Below are positions 53,127 to 61,670 of a stretch of DNA of 64,000 nt, piece after piece; the first letter of the stretch is position 1; each line of letters opens with the position of its first letter. The position numbers were made by a program, and so were the translations under genes. Origin of the DNA: JAXMCI01 sp046349435 (lineage in GTDB: Bacteria > Pseudomonadota > Alphaproteobacteria > Dongiales > Dongiaceae); NCBI GenBank assembly GCA_046349435.1, contig JAXMCI010000017.1, positions 85,866 through 149,865 on the forward strand. The letters run 5' to 3'. The notes beneath the pieces were generated by a model, which was not told the origin of the DNA, did no database searches, and saw nothing but the letters and a program-made list of their open reading frames with translations.

Positions 53127-53203
53127 CACGCGGAGGCGCGGAGCCGCAGAGAAGAGTCGCAGCATCGCAGCCGCGCCCTCCGCGTCCTCCGCGGCTCCGC
53201 GTG
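53127..53203. repeat. Palindromic repeat element, copy 2
   Basis: Arms CACGCGGAGGCGCGGAG (53127-53143) and CTCCGCGGCTCCGCGTG (53187-53203) pair at 16 of 17 positions. It is related to the element at 52097-52160, with paired C-to-G changes in both arms and a shared GAGAAGA just inside the left arm. It lies between the padR promoter region and the end of the queuosine-salvage gene. Confidence 0.7.
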
Positions 53204-53230
53204 CCAAAAATCCTTCTCTGAACCAGGCTC

Positions 53231-54193
53231 TTAGTAGAAGACCGTGCGCGTCCGGTGGCGCGGCTTCGCCCGCTTGTACTCGGGCTGCTGGCCGCGGTTC
53301 CACAGCAGGTAGTCGAGCTGCATGGCGGTCGTGCCGTGGCCCCGGCGGCGCAGCTCCGCCGCCATCAGCTCGACCGCGTGCACGGCGCAGGCGCGGATCT
53401 CGACTTCCTCCTCCGACCCCGCCGGGATCAGCTCCTCGCGGTCGATCCGCTCGGCCAGCTCCGGCCGGTAGCGCAGCACGCCGTCCAGCCGCAGCACGTG
53501 CGGCACCAGGTTGTCGGCGAAGATGGTCAGCCGGTCGAGGTCGGCGAAGCGGCCCCAGCCCTTGCCGTCGAAGGCCAGCGCCAGGTCGGCGGCGGTGAGC
53601 TGGGCCCGCTTGTAGAAGGGCACGGCCCGGCCGTGCCAGCTCTCGACGTCGTGGAAGCAGGGCATCTCGGCGAGCAGCACCGCCAGCTTCTCGGCCGAGC
53701 CGCCGGCCGCCTCGACCAGCGCCGTGAAGCTGCCGCCGAAGCGCCCCTGCAGCAGCCGCCCGAGGTCGTTGAGGGCGCGCGCGAACAGGCCCATCAGCTC
53801 GGCGACCGGCGCATTGGCCATGTCCTGCCCGAGCAGGGCCGCGCAATCCTCGGCCCGCAGCACGGCCAGCGCGGCGGCTTCGAGCGGCCCGGCATCGCGG
53901 AAGTACGCGGTCAGCGCCGTCGCCACGGTGAAATAGCCGGAGAGGCCGGGCCGCTTCCGCAGATGCGGGAAGTAGCCCGAGCCGAAGTTGATCGCGTCGA
54001 GCGTCACCAGGAAGGCGACCGTGTCGGCGCCGGCGCCGAGATAGTGGTGCGCCGGGTCGAGCAGCGGCTTGCCGACCGCGTCGAGCGGCAGGCCGGTGGC
54101 GTAGCCGGGCAGGCCGGCGATGTCGATCTGCACATGGCGCGCGCCGGCGGCGACCTCGGCCGAGGCGCGGCGAATCTCGTCGAACAGGCTCAT
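53231..54193 (-). CDS. Queuosine salvage protein (Qng1/DUF2419 family)
   Basis: A 320-residue protein of the family that releases queuine from queuosine 5'-phosphate so that the base can be reused in tRNA. Recognisable segments are LDAINFGSGYFPHLRKRPGL, PFYKRAQLTAADLALAF, RLTIFADNLVPHVLRLDGVL and EEVEIRACAVHAVELMA, with a C-terminal DYLLWNRGQQPEYKRAKPRH. A homologue is well described in eukaryotes and a few bacteria. It overlaps the methyltransferase gene by 4 bp. tgt and other queuosine genes are not in the window. Confidence 0.82.
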   Translation of the reverse strand: MSLFDEIRRASAEVAAGARHVQIDIAGLPGYATGLPLDAVGKPLLDPAHHYLGAGADTVAFLVTLDAINFGSGYFPHLRKRPGLSGYFTVATALTAYFRDAGPLEAAALAVLRAEDCAALLGQDMANAPVAELMGLFARALNDLGRLLQGRFGGSFTALVEAAGGSAEKLAVLLAEMPCFHDVESWHGRAVPFYKRAQLTAADLALAFDGKGWGRFADLDRLTIFADNLVPHVLRLDGVLRYRPELAERIDREELIPAGSEEEVEIRACAVHAVELMAAELRRRGHGTTAMQLDYLLWNRGQQPEYKRAKPRHRTRTVFY

Positions 54194-54870
54194 GGCGACT
54201 CCGTCGGCAGGACGCGCCAGACCACCGTCTCGCGCTCCGTGCGGTCCTCCAGCTCGCGGCTGGTCGGCACGCGGTAGCGGGCCTGCTCGGCGAGCCCGCT
54301 CGCCGGCAGGTAGGTGCGGCCGGGATCGCCCATCAGCACCAGCGCACCGGCGCCGGCGAGCTGGCGCAGCCAGGCGGCGACCCGCCCGGCCATCGGCCGC
54401 TCGTAGCAGACGTCGCCGGCCAGCACGACGTCCCAGCGCGACGGCGATCCCACCAGGTCCTCGGCGCCGCAGGCCACGGCGACGCCGTTGGCGGCGGCGT
54501 TGAGCGCGATGGCGGCGCAGGCCAGCGGGTCGATCTCGGCGGCCTCGGCCGACGTCGCGCCGGCCCGCGCCGCGGCGATCGCCGCCAGCCCGCTGCCGGC
54601 CGCGAAGTCGAGCACGCGGCGCCCGGCCACCAGCGCCGGGCGGTCGAGCAGGTGACGCGCCAGCGCCTGCCCGCCCGGCCAGGCGAAGGCCCAGTAGGGC
54701 GGCGCCAGGCCGGTCGCCTGCAGCGTCGCCTCGGTGGCCTGCCAGAGCGGCGTCACCTCGGTCGCCAGGTGCAGCCGGATCTCCGGCACCAGCGGCGGCG
54801 CGTCGAGCGCCGTCTGGGCCCGCACGAAGGCGGCGTGAGCGGCGGCGGCGCGCGCGGGGTCAGCCGGCAA
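54190..54870 (-). CDS. Class I SAM methyltransferase, ETFB-lysine-methyltransferase-like
   Basis: A 226-residue methyltransferase. LAPPYWAFAWPGGQALARHL precedes the SAM motif VLDFAAGSGLAAIAAARAGA; AAEIDPLACAAIALNAAANG is motif II, and DVVLAGDVCYERPM and LVLMGDPGRTYLPASGL complete the core. This set matches the METTL20/ETFBKMT-like group, whose bacterial members methylate the beta subunit of electron-transfer flavoprotein; older annotations call it nicotinamide N-methylase-like. It overlaps the ubiA stop by 11 bp upstream and the Qng1 start by 4 bp downstream. ETF genes are not in the window. Confidence 0.78.
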   Translation of the reverse strand: MPADPARAAAAHAAFVRAQTALDAPPLVPEIRLHLATEVTPLWQATEATLQATGLAPPYWAFAWPGGQALARHLLDRPALVAGRRVLDFAAGSGLAAIAAARAGATSAEAAEIDPLACAAIALNAAANGVAVACGAEDLVGSPSRWDVVLAGDVCYERPMAGRVAAWLRQLAGAGALVLMGDPGRTYLPASGLAEQARYRVPTSRELEDRTERETVVWRVLPTESP

Positions 54871-55783
54871 GGCGCCCCGCGACGATGCCGAGCAGCAGGA
54901 TCCAGCCGAGCCAGCGGTTGGAGCGGAACTTGGCGAGGCAGTCGGCCGGCCGGTCGAGCTTCACGTCGCCGATCTGCCAGCCGAGATGCAGCGCGGCCAG
55001 CGCCAGCGCGATCCAGCCCGGCCAGCCGATCCCGGCGGCGGCCAGCGCCGCGCCGAGCAGCAGCACGGTGAGAACCGCGAACCCGGCCATCCAGCGCTTG
55101 CTCGCCTGGCCGAAGCGCAGCGCCGTCGAGCGCACCCCGATCAGCGCGTCGTCCTCCTTGTCCTGGTGCGCGTAGATGGTGTCGTAGACCAGCGTCCAGG
55201 CGATGCCGCCGGCATAGAGCAGCAGGGCCGGCCGGCCGAGCGCGCCGGTCGCCGCCGCCCAGCCCATCAGCGCCCCCCAGTTGAAGGTCAGCCCGAGCCA
55301 GGCCTGCGGCCAGTCGGTGATCCGCTTCATGAAGGGATAGGCCGCGACCAGCGCCAGCGACAGCACGCCGAGCAGGATGGCGAGCCGGTCGAGGCTGAGC
55401 AGGATGGCGAGCCCGACCAGCAGCAGGCCGGCGAGCAGCAGGAACGCCTGGCGCACCGAGACCGCGCCGCTGGCGATCGGCCGGGTCGCGGTGCGGGCCA
55501 CCCTGGCGTCGAAATCGCGGTCGGCGATGTCGTTGACGACGCAGCCGGCGCCGCGCATCACCACGGCGCCGATGCCGAACAGCGCCAGCAGCCGCAGCTC
55601 GGTCCAGCCGCCGGGCGCCGCCAGCGCGATCGCCCACCAGCCCGGGAACAGCAGCAGCCAGGTGCCGATCGGCCGGTCGAGCCGCATCAGCCGGAGATAG
55701 GGCCGCACCGCCGCCGGCACCTGCCGGTCGATCCAGTCCCCCGTCCGGATGTCCGTCCGGTCCGCCGTGCGAGCGTCGCTCAT
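54860..55783 (-). CDS. ubiA: 4-hydroxybenzoate polyprenyltransferase
   Basis: Attaches the polyprenyl chain to 4-hydroxybenzoate in ubiquinone synthesis. It is 307 residues with about nine membrane helices. The two Asp-rich prenyl-diphosphate motifs are present as GCVVNDIADRDFDARVARTA and YDTIYAHQDKEDDALIGVRS. RLDRPIGTWLLLFPGWWAIA is the UbiA N-terminal signature. The start at 55783 was taken, with 55792 as an alternative. It is divergent from the SDR-rsmE-gshA group. Confidence 0.94.
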   Translation of the reverse strand: MSDARTADRTDIRTGDWIDRQVPAAVRPYLRLMRLDRPIGTWLLLFPGWWAIALAAPGGWTELRLLALFGIGAVVMRGAGCVVNDIADRDFDARVARTATRPIASGAVSVRQAFLLLAGLLLVGLAILLSLDRLAILLGVLSLALVAAYPFMKRITDWPQAWLGLTFNWGALMGWAAATGALGRPALLLYAGGIAWTLVYDTIYAHQDKEDDALIGVRSTALRFGQASKRWMAGFAVLTVLLLGAALAAAGIGWPGWIALALAALHLGWQIGDVKLDRPADCLAKFRSNRWLGWILLLGIVAGRLAG

Positions 55784-55819
55784 GGCCGCCATCTTAGCGC
55801 CCTCTCCCCCTTTCTGGTC

Positions 55820-55885
55820 ATGCCCGGGCTTGACCCGGGCATCCAGGGGGCGCCACCGCTGGATTGCCGGGTCAAGCCCGGCAAT
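55820..55885. repeat. Double-hairpin palindromic element (alphaproteobacterial REP-like)
   Basis: Two perfect hairpins: ATGCCCGGG (55820-55828) with CCCGGGCAT (55834-55842), and ATTGCCGGG (55863-55871) with CCCGGCAAT (55877-55885). The two hairpins are also inverted with respect to each other, so the whole unit can fold as one structure. This CCCGGGCTTGACCCGGG-type repeat is widespread in alphaproteobacterial intergenic regions. It lies between the divergent ubiA and SDR genes. Confidence 0.75.
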
Positions 55886-55981
55886 GACGACTGGAGGCAC
55901 GCGGCCGGGCGCCGCGTTCGCCGCTCGCTCCTCGCCGGGCGGCGTCGTATAAGTCGCCGCTTCCAACTGACGCGAGGTCCC

Positions 55982-56749
55982 ATGTTCGACGAGCTGAAGG
56001 GCAAGGCCGTGCTGGTCACCGGCTCCAGCACCGGCATCGGAGCGGCGATCGCCAAGGGCTTCGGCCGGCTCGGCGCCACCGTGGTGGTGCACTATAACGC
56101 CAGCGGCGCGGCGGCCGAGGCGGTTGCCGCCGAGATCCGCGCCCAGGGCGGCACGGTGCATCTGCTGCAGGGCGACGTCAGCGACAGCACGGTGGCCGCC
56201 CGCGTCGTCGACCAGGCGGCCGAGCGCTGCGGCGGCCGGCTCGACATCCTGGTCACCAATGCCGGCGCCATGGTCGAGCGGCGGCTGATCGCCGAATGCG
56301 ACGACGCGCTGCTCGACCGGGTGATCGACCTCAACGTCCGCTCGGTGATCGCCGGGGTGCGCGCCGCGGTGCCGTGGTTCCGCCGCGCCGGCAAGGGCAA
56401 CATCGTCAACGTCACCTCGATCGCGGCGCGCAACGGCGGCAGCGCCGGGGCCGGCATCTATGCCGCCTCGAAGGGCTTCGTCAGCACGCTGACCCATGGC
56501 CTCGCCAAGGAGCACGCCAAGGACAACATCCGGGTCAACGCCATCGCCCCGGGCGTCATCCTGACCCCGTTCCACGACCGCTACAGCACCGCCGCGCAGC
56601 TCGAGGCGGCGCGCGGCACCATCCCGATGGGCCGCTTCGGCACCGCCGAGGAATGCGCCGGCGCCGTGCTGTTCCTCGCCACCGACGCGCTCAGCGCCTA
56701 CATCACCGGCCAGGTGATCGAGATCAATGGCGGCCAGCTGATGCCGTGA
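55982..56749 (+). CDS. Short-chain dehydrogenase/reductase (SDR) family protein
   Basis: A 255-residue classical SDR. Cofactor motif TGSSTGIG (about 14-21), ILVTNAGAM (NAG), the Ser of VNVTSIAARNGG and the active-site YAASKGF (Tyr and Lys) are all present, with the FLATDALSAYITGQVIEINGG C-terminal block. The basic HYNAS loop after strand 2 suggests NADPH use. Its stop overlaps the GTG of rsmE by 4 bp. The substrate is unknown; relatives include sugar and 3-oxoacyl reductases. Confidence 0.87.
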   Translation: MFDELKGKAVLVTGSSTGIGAAIAKGFGRLGATVVVHYNASGAAAEAVAAEIRAQGGTVHLLQGDVSDSTVAARVVDQAAERCGGRLDILVTNAGAMVERRLIAECDDALLDRVIDLNVRSVIAGVRAAVPWFRRAGKGNIVNVTSIAARNGGSAGAGIYAASKGFVSTLTHGLAKEHAKDNIRVNAIAPGVILTPFHDRYSTAAQLEAARGTIPMGRFGTAEECAGAVLFLATDALSAYITGQVIEINGGQLMP

Positions 56750-57582
56750 CCACCGCGCCGCCGGGCCAGGACCGGGACGAGGGCGAGGCGCCGCCGCGCG
56801 CCCGCCTGCACGTCGCGGCCCCGCTCGCCGCCGGCGCGCCGGTCGCCCTCGAGGAGGGCCAGGCGCACTATCTGCGCGCCGTGCTGCGGCTGGCGGCCGG
56901 CGACGCCGTGGCGCTGTTCAACGGCGCCGACGGCGAGTGGCGCGCCGTCATCGAGCAGCTCGGCAAGCGGGCCGCGACGCTGCGCTGCGTGGCGCCGACC
57001 CGCACCCAGCGGCCGGAGCCCGACCTCTGGCTGCTCTTCGCGCCGATCAAGCGGACGCGCATCGGCTTCCTCGTCGAGAAGGCGACCGAGCTCGGCGTCG
57101 CCCGGCTGCAGCCGGTGATCACCCGCCGCACGGTGGCGGCGCGGATCAACCCGGAGCGGCTGCGCGCGCAGGCGATCGAGGCGGCCGAGCAGTGCGAGCG
57201 GCTGACCGTGCCCGAGCTCGCCGAGCCGCTGCCGCTCGCCCGCTGCCTGGCGGGCTGGCCGGCCGGGCGCCGGCTGCTGGTCGCCGCCGAGGCCGGCCCG
57301 GCCGAGCCGATCGGCACCGTGCTCGCCGCCGCCGCCGCGGCACCGCCGGCCGGCGGCTGGGCGGTGCTGGTCGGGCCGGAAGGCGGCTTCCATCCCGGCG
57401 AGCTTGACGACTTACACGGATTGCCCTTTGTTAGCGCCGTCGGGCTCGGGCCTCGCATCCTGCGCGCCGAGACGGCCGCTTTGGCTGCGCTCGCCTGCTG
57501 GCAGGCGGTGCTCGGCGACGGTCGGGAGCGGACACCGGCCCGGCATCCGGTCGAGCACGCGGACGGCGAGGAGAGGGGCTAG
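56746..57582 (+). CDS. rsmE: 16S rRNA (uracil(1498)-N(3))-methyltransferase
   Basis: Methylates U1498 of 16S rRNA. It is 278 residues. The N-terminal PUA-like region (EEGQAHYLRAVLRLAAGDAV) is followed by the SPOUT domain: KRTRIGFLVEKATELGVARL, IEAAEQCERLTVPEL, AVLVGPEGGFHPGELDDL and LGPRILRAETAALAAL, the knot. The start is GTG 56746 within the SDR stop (GTGA). It is followed 4 bp later by gshA, a common alphaproteobacterial pair. Confidence 0.94.
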   Translation: MTTAPPGQDRDEGEAPPRARLHVAAPLAAGAPVALEEGQAHYLRAVLRLAAGDAVALFNGADGEWRAVIEQLGKRAATLRCVAPTRTQRPEPDLWLLFAPIKRTRIGFLVEKATELGVARLQPVITRRTVAARINPERLRAQAIEAAEQCERLTVPELAEPLPLARCLAGWPAGRRLLVAAEAGPAEPIGTVLAAAAAAPPAGGWAVLVGPEGGFHPGELDDLHGLPFVSAVGLGPRILRAETAALAALACWQAVLGDGRERTPARHPVEHADGEERG

Positions 57583-57586
57583 CAGC

Positions 57587-58951
57587 ATGTCGGCGCCACC
57601 GAAGACGAGCGGCGAGCCGATCACCGATCGGCGTCAGCTGGTGGCCTATCTCGAGGCCGGCTGCAAGCCGCCGGAGGCTTGGCGGATCGGCACCGAGCAC
57701 GAGAAGTTCGCCTTCCGCCAGAGCGACCTCAGGCCGCTGCCCTATGACGGGCCGGACGGCATCGGCGCCATCCTGGCCGGGCTGCAGCGCTTCGGCTGGG
57801 AGCCGCTGCAGGAGAACGGCAACACCATCGCGCTGGCCAGCGGCGCCTGCACCATCACGCTGGAGCCGGGCGGCCAGTTCGAGCTCTCCGGCGCGCCGCT
57901 CGAGACCCTCCACCAGACCTGCGACGAGGTCAGCAAGCACCTGGCGCAGGTCAAGACCGTCGGCGGCGAGCTCGGCATCGGCATGCTCGGCATGGGCTTC
58001 CAGCCGAAATGGGCGCGCTCGGACATCCCGTGGATGCCCAAGGGCCGCTACAAGATCATGCGCGCCTACATGCCGAAGAAGGGCAGCCTCGGCCTCGACA
58101 TGATGCTGCGCACCTGCACGGTGCAGGTGAATCTCGACTACGCCAGCGAAGCCGACATGGTGAAGAAGCTGCGCGTCGGGCTGGCGCTGCAGCCGCTCGC
58201 CACGGCGCTGTTCGCCGATTCGCCCTTCCTCGAGGGCAAGCCGAGCGGCTTCCTCAGCCTGCGCGGCCAGGTCTGGACCGACACCGACCCCGACCGCTGC
58301 GGCAACCTGCCCTTCGCCTTCGAGCCGGGCATGGGCTTCGAGCGCTATGTCGACTACCTGCTCGACATGCCGATGTACTTCGTCTACCGCGACGGCCAGT
58401 ACATCGACGCCTCCGGCCAGTCCTTCCGCGACTTCCTCGACGGCCGCCTGCCGGCGCTGCCGGGCGAGGTGCCCTCGATCGGCGACTGGGCCGACCACAT
58501 CACCACCGCCTTCCCGGACGTGCGCCTGAAGCGCTTCCTCGAGATGCGCGGCGCCGATGGCGGGCCGTGGCAGCGGCTCTGCGCGCTGCCCGCCCTCTGG
58601 GTCGGGCTGCTCTACGACTCCCAGTCGCTCGACGCCGCCTGGGACCTGGTCAAGGGCTGGAGCGATGCCGACCGCGACCAGATGCGCGCCGAGGTGCCGC
58701 GCCGCGCGCTCAACGCCGAGATCGCCGGCCGGCCGCTCGCCGAGATCGCCCGCGAGGTGGTGGCGATCGCGCGCGCCGGCCTGTCGCGCCGCAAGCGGCT
58801 CGACCGCATCGGCGGCGACGAGAGCCACTTCATCAACGTGCTGCAGGAGATCGCCGATCGCGGCCGCACGCCGGCCGAGGCCAAGCTCGAGGCCTTTCAC
58901 ACGCGCTGGCACGGCAGCGTCGACCCGGTCTTCCGCGAATTCGCCTACTGA
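57587..58951 (+). CDS. gshA: Glutamate-cysteine ligase
   Basis: First step of glutathione synthesis. It is 454 residues, of the plant/alphaproteobacterial class. WRIGTEHEKFAFR and ITLEPGGQFELSG carry the conserved Glu residues of the metal and substrate site; PKWARSDIPWMPKGRYKIMR and MMLRTCTVQVNLDY are family signatures. It lies 4 bp after rsmE and 13 bp before the GST gene, so all are likely co-transcribed, linking glutathione synthesis and use. Confidence 0.95.
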   Translation: MSAPPKTSGEPITDRRQLVAYLEAGCKPPEAWRIGTEHEKFAFRQSDLRPLPYDGPDGIGAILAGLQRFGWEPLQENGNTIALASGACTITLEPGGQFELSGAPLETLHQTCDEVSKHLAQVKTVGGELGIGMLGMGFQPKWARSDIPWMPKGRYKIMRAYMPKKGSLGLDMMLRTCTVQVNLDYASEADMVKKLRVGLALQPLATALFADSPFLEGKPSGFLSLRGQVWTDTDPDRCGNLPFAFEPGMGFERYVDYLLDMPMYFVYRDGQYIDASGQSFRDFLDGRLPALPGEVPSIGDWADHITTAFPDVRLKRFLEMRGADGGPWQRLCALPALWVGLLYDSQSLDAAWDLVKGWSDADRDQMRAEVPRRALNAEIAGRPLAEIAREVVAIARAGLSRRKRLDRIGGDESHFINVLQEIADRGRTPAEAKLEAFHTRWHGSVDPVFREFAY

Positions 58952-58964
58952 CGGGAGGAACATC

Positions 58965-59609
58965 ATGGCGCTGACCCTCTATTACGGCTCCGGCTCGCCC
59001 TATGCCTGGCGCGTCTGGCTGGCGCTCGAGCACAAGCAGGTGCCCTACGAGTTCAAGCTGCTGTCCTTCGACAAGGGCGACACGCGCAGCCCGGACTTCC
59101 TCGCCGTCAACCCGCGCGGCAAGGTGCCGACGATCGACCATGACGGCTTCCGCCTCTGGGAATCGGTCGCCATCCTGGAATATCTCGAGGAGCGCTTCCC
59201 CGAGCGTCCGCTGCTGCCCCAGGGCGACGCCAAGGCCCGCGCCACCGCCCGCCGGCTGATGGCCGAGACCGACGCCTATCTCGGCAAGGCGCTGGGCGAG
59301 CTGATGGAGCAGACCCTGTTCCACAAGGGCCCGGTCGACGCCGCCGCGCTCGCCGAAGCCCAGGACGCCGTGGTCGCCGAGCTCGAGCGCTTCGCCGCCG
59401 AGCTGAAGGGCGACTGGTTCGTCGGCGACCGGCTCAGCCTCGCCGACCTCACCATCTACCCGACGGTCCGCCTGGTCCGCCGCGTCGACGACCGCCAGCC
59501 CGCCAATGGCATCGGCAGCCGCATGCCGGCCAGGCTGGCCGCCTTCATCGCCCGCATGGAGCAGCTGCCCTACGCCGCCAAGACCATGCCGCCGCACTGG
59601 AAGGGCTGA
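58965..59609 (+). CDS. Glutathione S-transferase family protein
   Basis: A 214-residue GST. The N-terminal thioredoxin fold (LTLYYGSGSPYAWRVWLALE) carries the Ser-Pro-Tyr where the catalytic residue normally lies; NPRGKVPTIDHDGFRLWESV holds the cis-Pro and Glu-Ser glutathione-binding pair. The C-terminal helical domain ends GDRLSLADLTIYPTVRLVRR. It is 13 bp after gshA with a GGGAGGAA ribosome site. Substrate unknown; probably detoxification. Confidence 0.88.
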   Translation: MALTLYYGSGSPYAWRVWLALEHKQVPYEFKLLSFDKGDTRSPDFLAVNPRGKVPTIDHDGFRLWESVAILEYLEERFPERPLLPQGDAKARATARRLMAETDAYLGKALGELMEQTLFHKGPVDAAALAEAQDAVVAELERFAAELKGDWFVGDRLSLADLTIYPTVRLVRRVDDRQPANGIGSRMPARLAAFIARMEQLPYAAKTMPPHWKG

Positions 59610-59743
59610 GGCCGGGCGCGCGTAACGCAAGACGGCACCCGCTCCCGCCCCGGGCCCCGCCTCGGGAGGGGGCGGAGGCCGCCCGGGGAACCCCGGGGAA
59701 TCCCTGACGTTGCAATCCCGACCGGATTGCCGCAGAGGATTCC

Positions 59744-59914
59744 ATGACCGATCCCGACCACCAGCGCTCCCCTGGCAGCGATGGCGTCCCGCCGCCGGTC
59801 CTCGACACCACGCGCGCCCGCGGCGCCAACACGCTGGGCGCCATGCGCTACGTGCTCGCGGCCGGCGTCGCGCTGGTCATCGTCGCCTTCCTGATCGCCT
59901 ACTTCGTCGCGTAG
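59744..59914 (+). CDS. Small single-span membrane protein
   Basis: A 56-residue protein. The first 30 residues are polar (MTDPDHQRSPGSDGVPPP, then Arg-rich), followed by MRYVLAAGVALVIVAFLIAYFVA, one clear membrane helix ending at the C-terminus (tail-anchored topology). The ATG at 59744 is preceded by AGAGGA at good spacing. No family is recognised. The clean helix and ribosome site favour a real gene. Confidence 0.6.
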   Translation: MTDPDHQRSPGSDGVPPPVLDTTRARGANTLGAMRYVLAAGVALVIVAFLIAYFVA

Positions 59915-59987
59915 CGCCCTGCCGCCGTGCGGCTGAGGGCCGGTGCAGGCACCGCCGCGCGACCCGGGGGGAGCCGGAGCGCTCGCC

Positions 59988-61670
59988 TCACCCCTCGGCC
60001 AGCACCCCGTGCAGCGCCGCCACCACCTGCGCGCCCTCGCCGACCGCGGCGGCCACCCGCTTGGTCGACCCCGCCCGCACGTCGCCGATCGCGAACACCC
60101 CCGGCACGCTCGTCTCCAGCGCCAGCGGGGCGCGCCCGAAGGCCGGCCAGGGCTCGCCGCCGGCCGGCTCGCCGGTGCGCACGAAGCCCTTGGCGTCGCG
60201 CGCCACCAGGCAGCCCTCCAGCCAAGCCGTGTTCGGGTCGGCGCCGATGAACAGGAAGAGATGGCGCAGCGCCACGGTCCAGCTCTCGCCGGTGTCGCAG
60301 TGCCGGAAGCTCGCCCCCTGCAGGCCGCTGGCCGCGTCGCCGACCAGCGCCGTCACCTCGGTGCGGGCGTGCAGCACGACGTTGGGCAGCGCCGCGATGC
60401 GGTCGACCAGGTAGCGCGACATGGTCGCCGCGAGCCCGGCGCCGCGCACCACGAGGTGCAGCCGGCGCACCCGGGCCGCCAGGTAGACCACCGCCTGGCC
60501 GGCCGAGTTGCCGCCGCCGATCAGCGCCACCTCCTCGCCCTCGCACAGCTTCGCCTCGACCGGCGAAGCCCAGTAGGAGATGCCGGACCCCTCGAAGAAG
60601 CCGAGGTTGGCGATGGCCGGACGGCGATAGCGCGCGCCCGAGGCGACGACGACGCTGCGCGCCTGCGCCTCGCGCCCGCCCTCCAGCCGCAGCCGGAAGG
60701 GGTGGCCCGGCTGGCGCGCCAGGCCGCCGCAGGCCAGCGCCTCCACGGCCACCGGGATGGCGATCTCGGCGCCGAACTTCTCCGCCTGGAGGTAGGCCCG
60801 CGCCGCCAGCGCATGGCCGGAGATGCCGGTGGGAAAGCCGAGATAGTTCTCGATCCGCGCCGAGGCCCCCGCCTGGCCGCCGAACGAGCCACCATCCAGC
60901 ACCAGCACGGAGAGGCCCTCCGAGGCGGCGTAGACGGCGGTGGCGAGGCCGGCCGGCCCGGCGCCGACGACGGCCACGTCGAAGCGTCGCTCGGGATCGA
61001 TCTCCGGGGTCATGCCGAGGCAGGAGGCGGCCTGCGCCAGGGACGGCCGCTTCAGCACCGTGCCGTTGGGGCAGAGCAGGATCGGCAGGTCGTCGTCCTG
61101 CAGCCCGAGCCGCTCGATCAGCGCGTGGCCGTCGCCCTCGTCCGCCGGCTGCAGCACCGAGAAGGGATGGCCGTTGCGGCCGAGGAAGCCCTGCAGCCCG
61201 ATCAGCCGCGGATCGTCCGGGCGGCCGACCAGCACCGGGCCGGCGCCGCCGGCGTCGATCAGCGCGGTGCGGCGCAGGATCAGCGCGCGCATCACGATCT
61301 CGCCGACCTCGGCCGAGCCGATGATCAGCGCCCTGAGGTGGGGCGTGTCGAAGGGCAGCGCCAGGCAGCCGCGCGGCCCCGCCTTGGCCTCGGCCAGCGA
61401 CGGCCGGCCGGTCAGCTGGCTGACCTCGCCGGTGAACTGCCCGGCCCCCTCCATGGCGACCCGGTGCTCGTGCCCGGCCCCGTCCCTGAGCCCGATCTCG
61501 ACCTCGCCCTCGAGCACCAGCCAGGCCGGCGGCCGGTCGCCCACGGCGAACAGCACCTCGTTCGCCGCGAAGCGCCGCTCCGGCCCGCTGGCGAACCGCC
61601 GCGCCACGGCGATCTGGGCCGCGGTCAGCGTCGGGAACACCTGCGTGTGCCGCGTCTCGATCAGGCTCAT
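59988..61670 (-). CDS. Thioredoxin-reductase-like flavoprotein with N-terminal cyclic-nucleotide-binding domain
   Basis: A 560-residue fusion. Residues 15-150 form a cNMP-binding domain (FAANEVLFAVGDRPPAWLVL, EGAGQFTGEVSQLTGRPS). A short glutaredoxin/thioredoxin-like linker follows, then a thioredoxin-reductase-type domain from about 230 with FAD motif VAVVGAGPAGLATAVYAASEG, NAD(P) motif VALIGGGNSAGQAVVYLAAR and GVFAIGDVRAGSTKRVAAAV. The redox CxxC of TrxR, normally in YCATCDG, reads YWASPVEAKLCEGE, so it cannot reduce thioredoxin the usual way. Such fusions are known but little studied; the substrate is unknown. Confidence 0.85.
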   Translation of the reverse strand: MSLIETRHTQVFPTLTAAQIAVARRFASGPERRFAANEVLFAVGDRPPAWLVLEGEVEIGLRDGAGHEHRVAMEGAGQFTGEVSQLTGRPSLAEAKAGPRGCLALPFDTPHLRALIIGSAEVGEIVMRALILRRTALIDAGGAGPVLVGRPDDPRLIGLQGFLGRNGHPFSVLQPADEGDGHALIERLGLQDDDLPILLCPNGTVLKRPSLAQAASCLGMTPEIDPERRFDVAVVGAGPAGLATAVYAASEGLSVLVLDGGSFGGQAGASARIENYLGFPTGISGHALAARAYLQAEKFGAEIAIPVAVEALACGGLARQPGHPFRLRLEGGREAQARSVVVASGARYRRPAIANLGFFEGSGISYWASPVEAKLCEGEEVALIGGGNSAGQAVVYLAARVRRLHLVVRGAGLAATMSRYLVDRIAALPNVVLHARTEVTALVGDAASGLQGASFRHCDTGESWTVALRHLFLFIGADPNTAWLEGCLVARDAKGFVRTGEPAGGEPWPAFGRAPLALETSVPGVFAIGDVRAGSTKRVAAAVGEGAQVVAALHGVLAEG

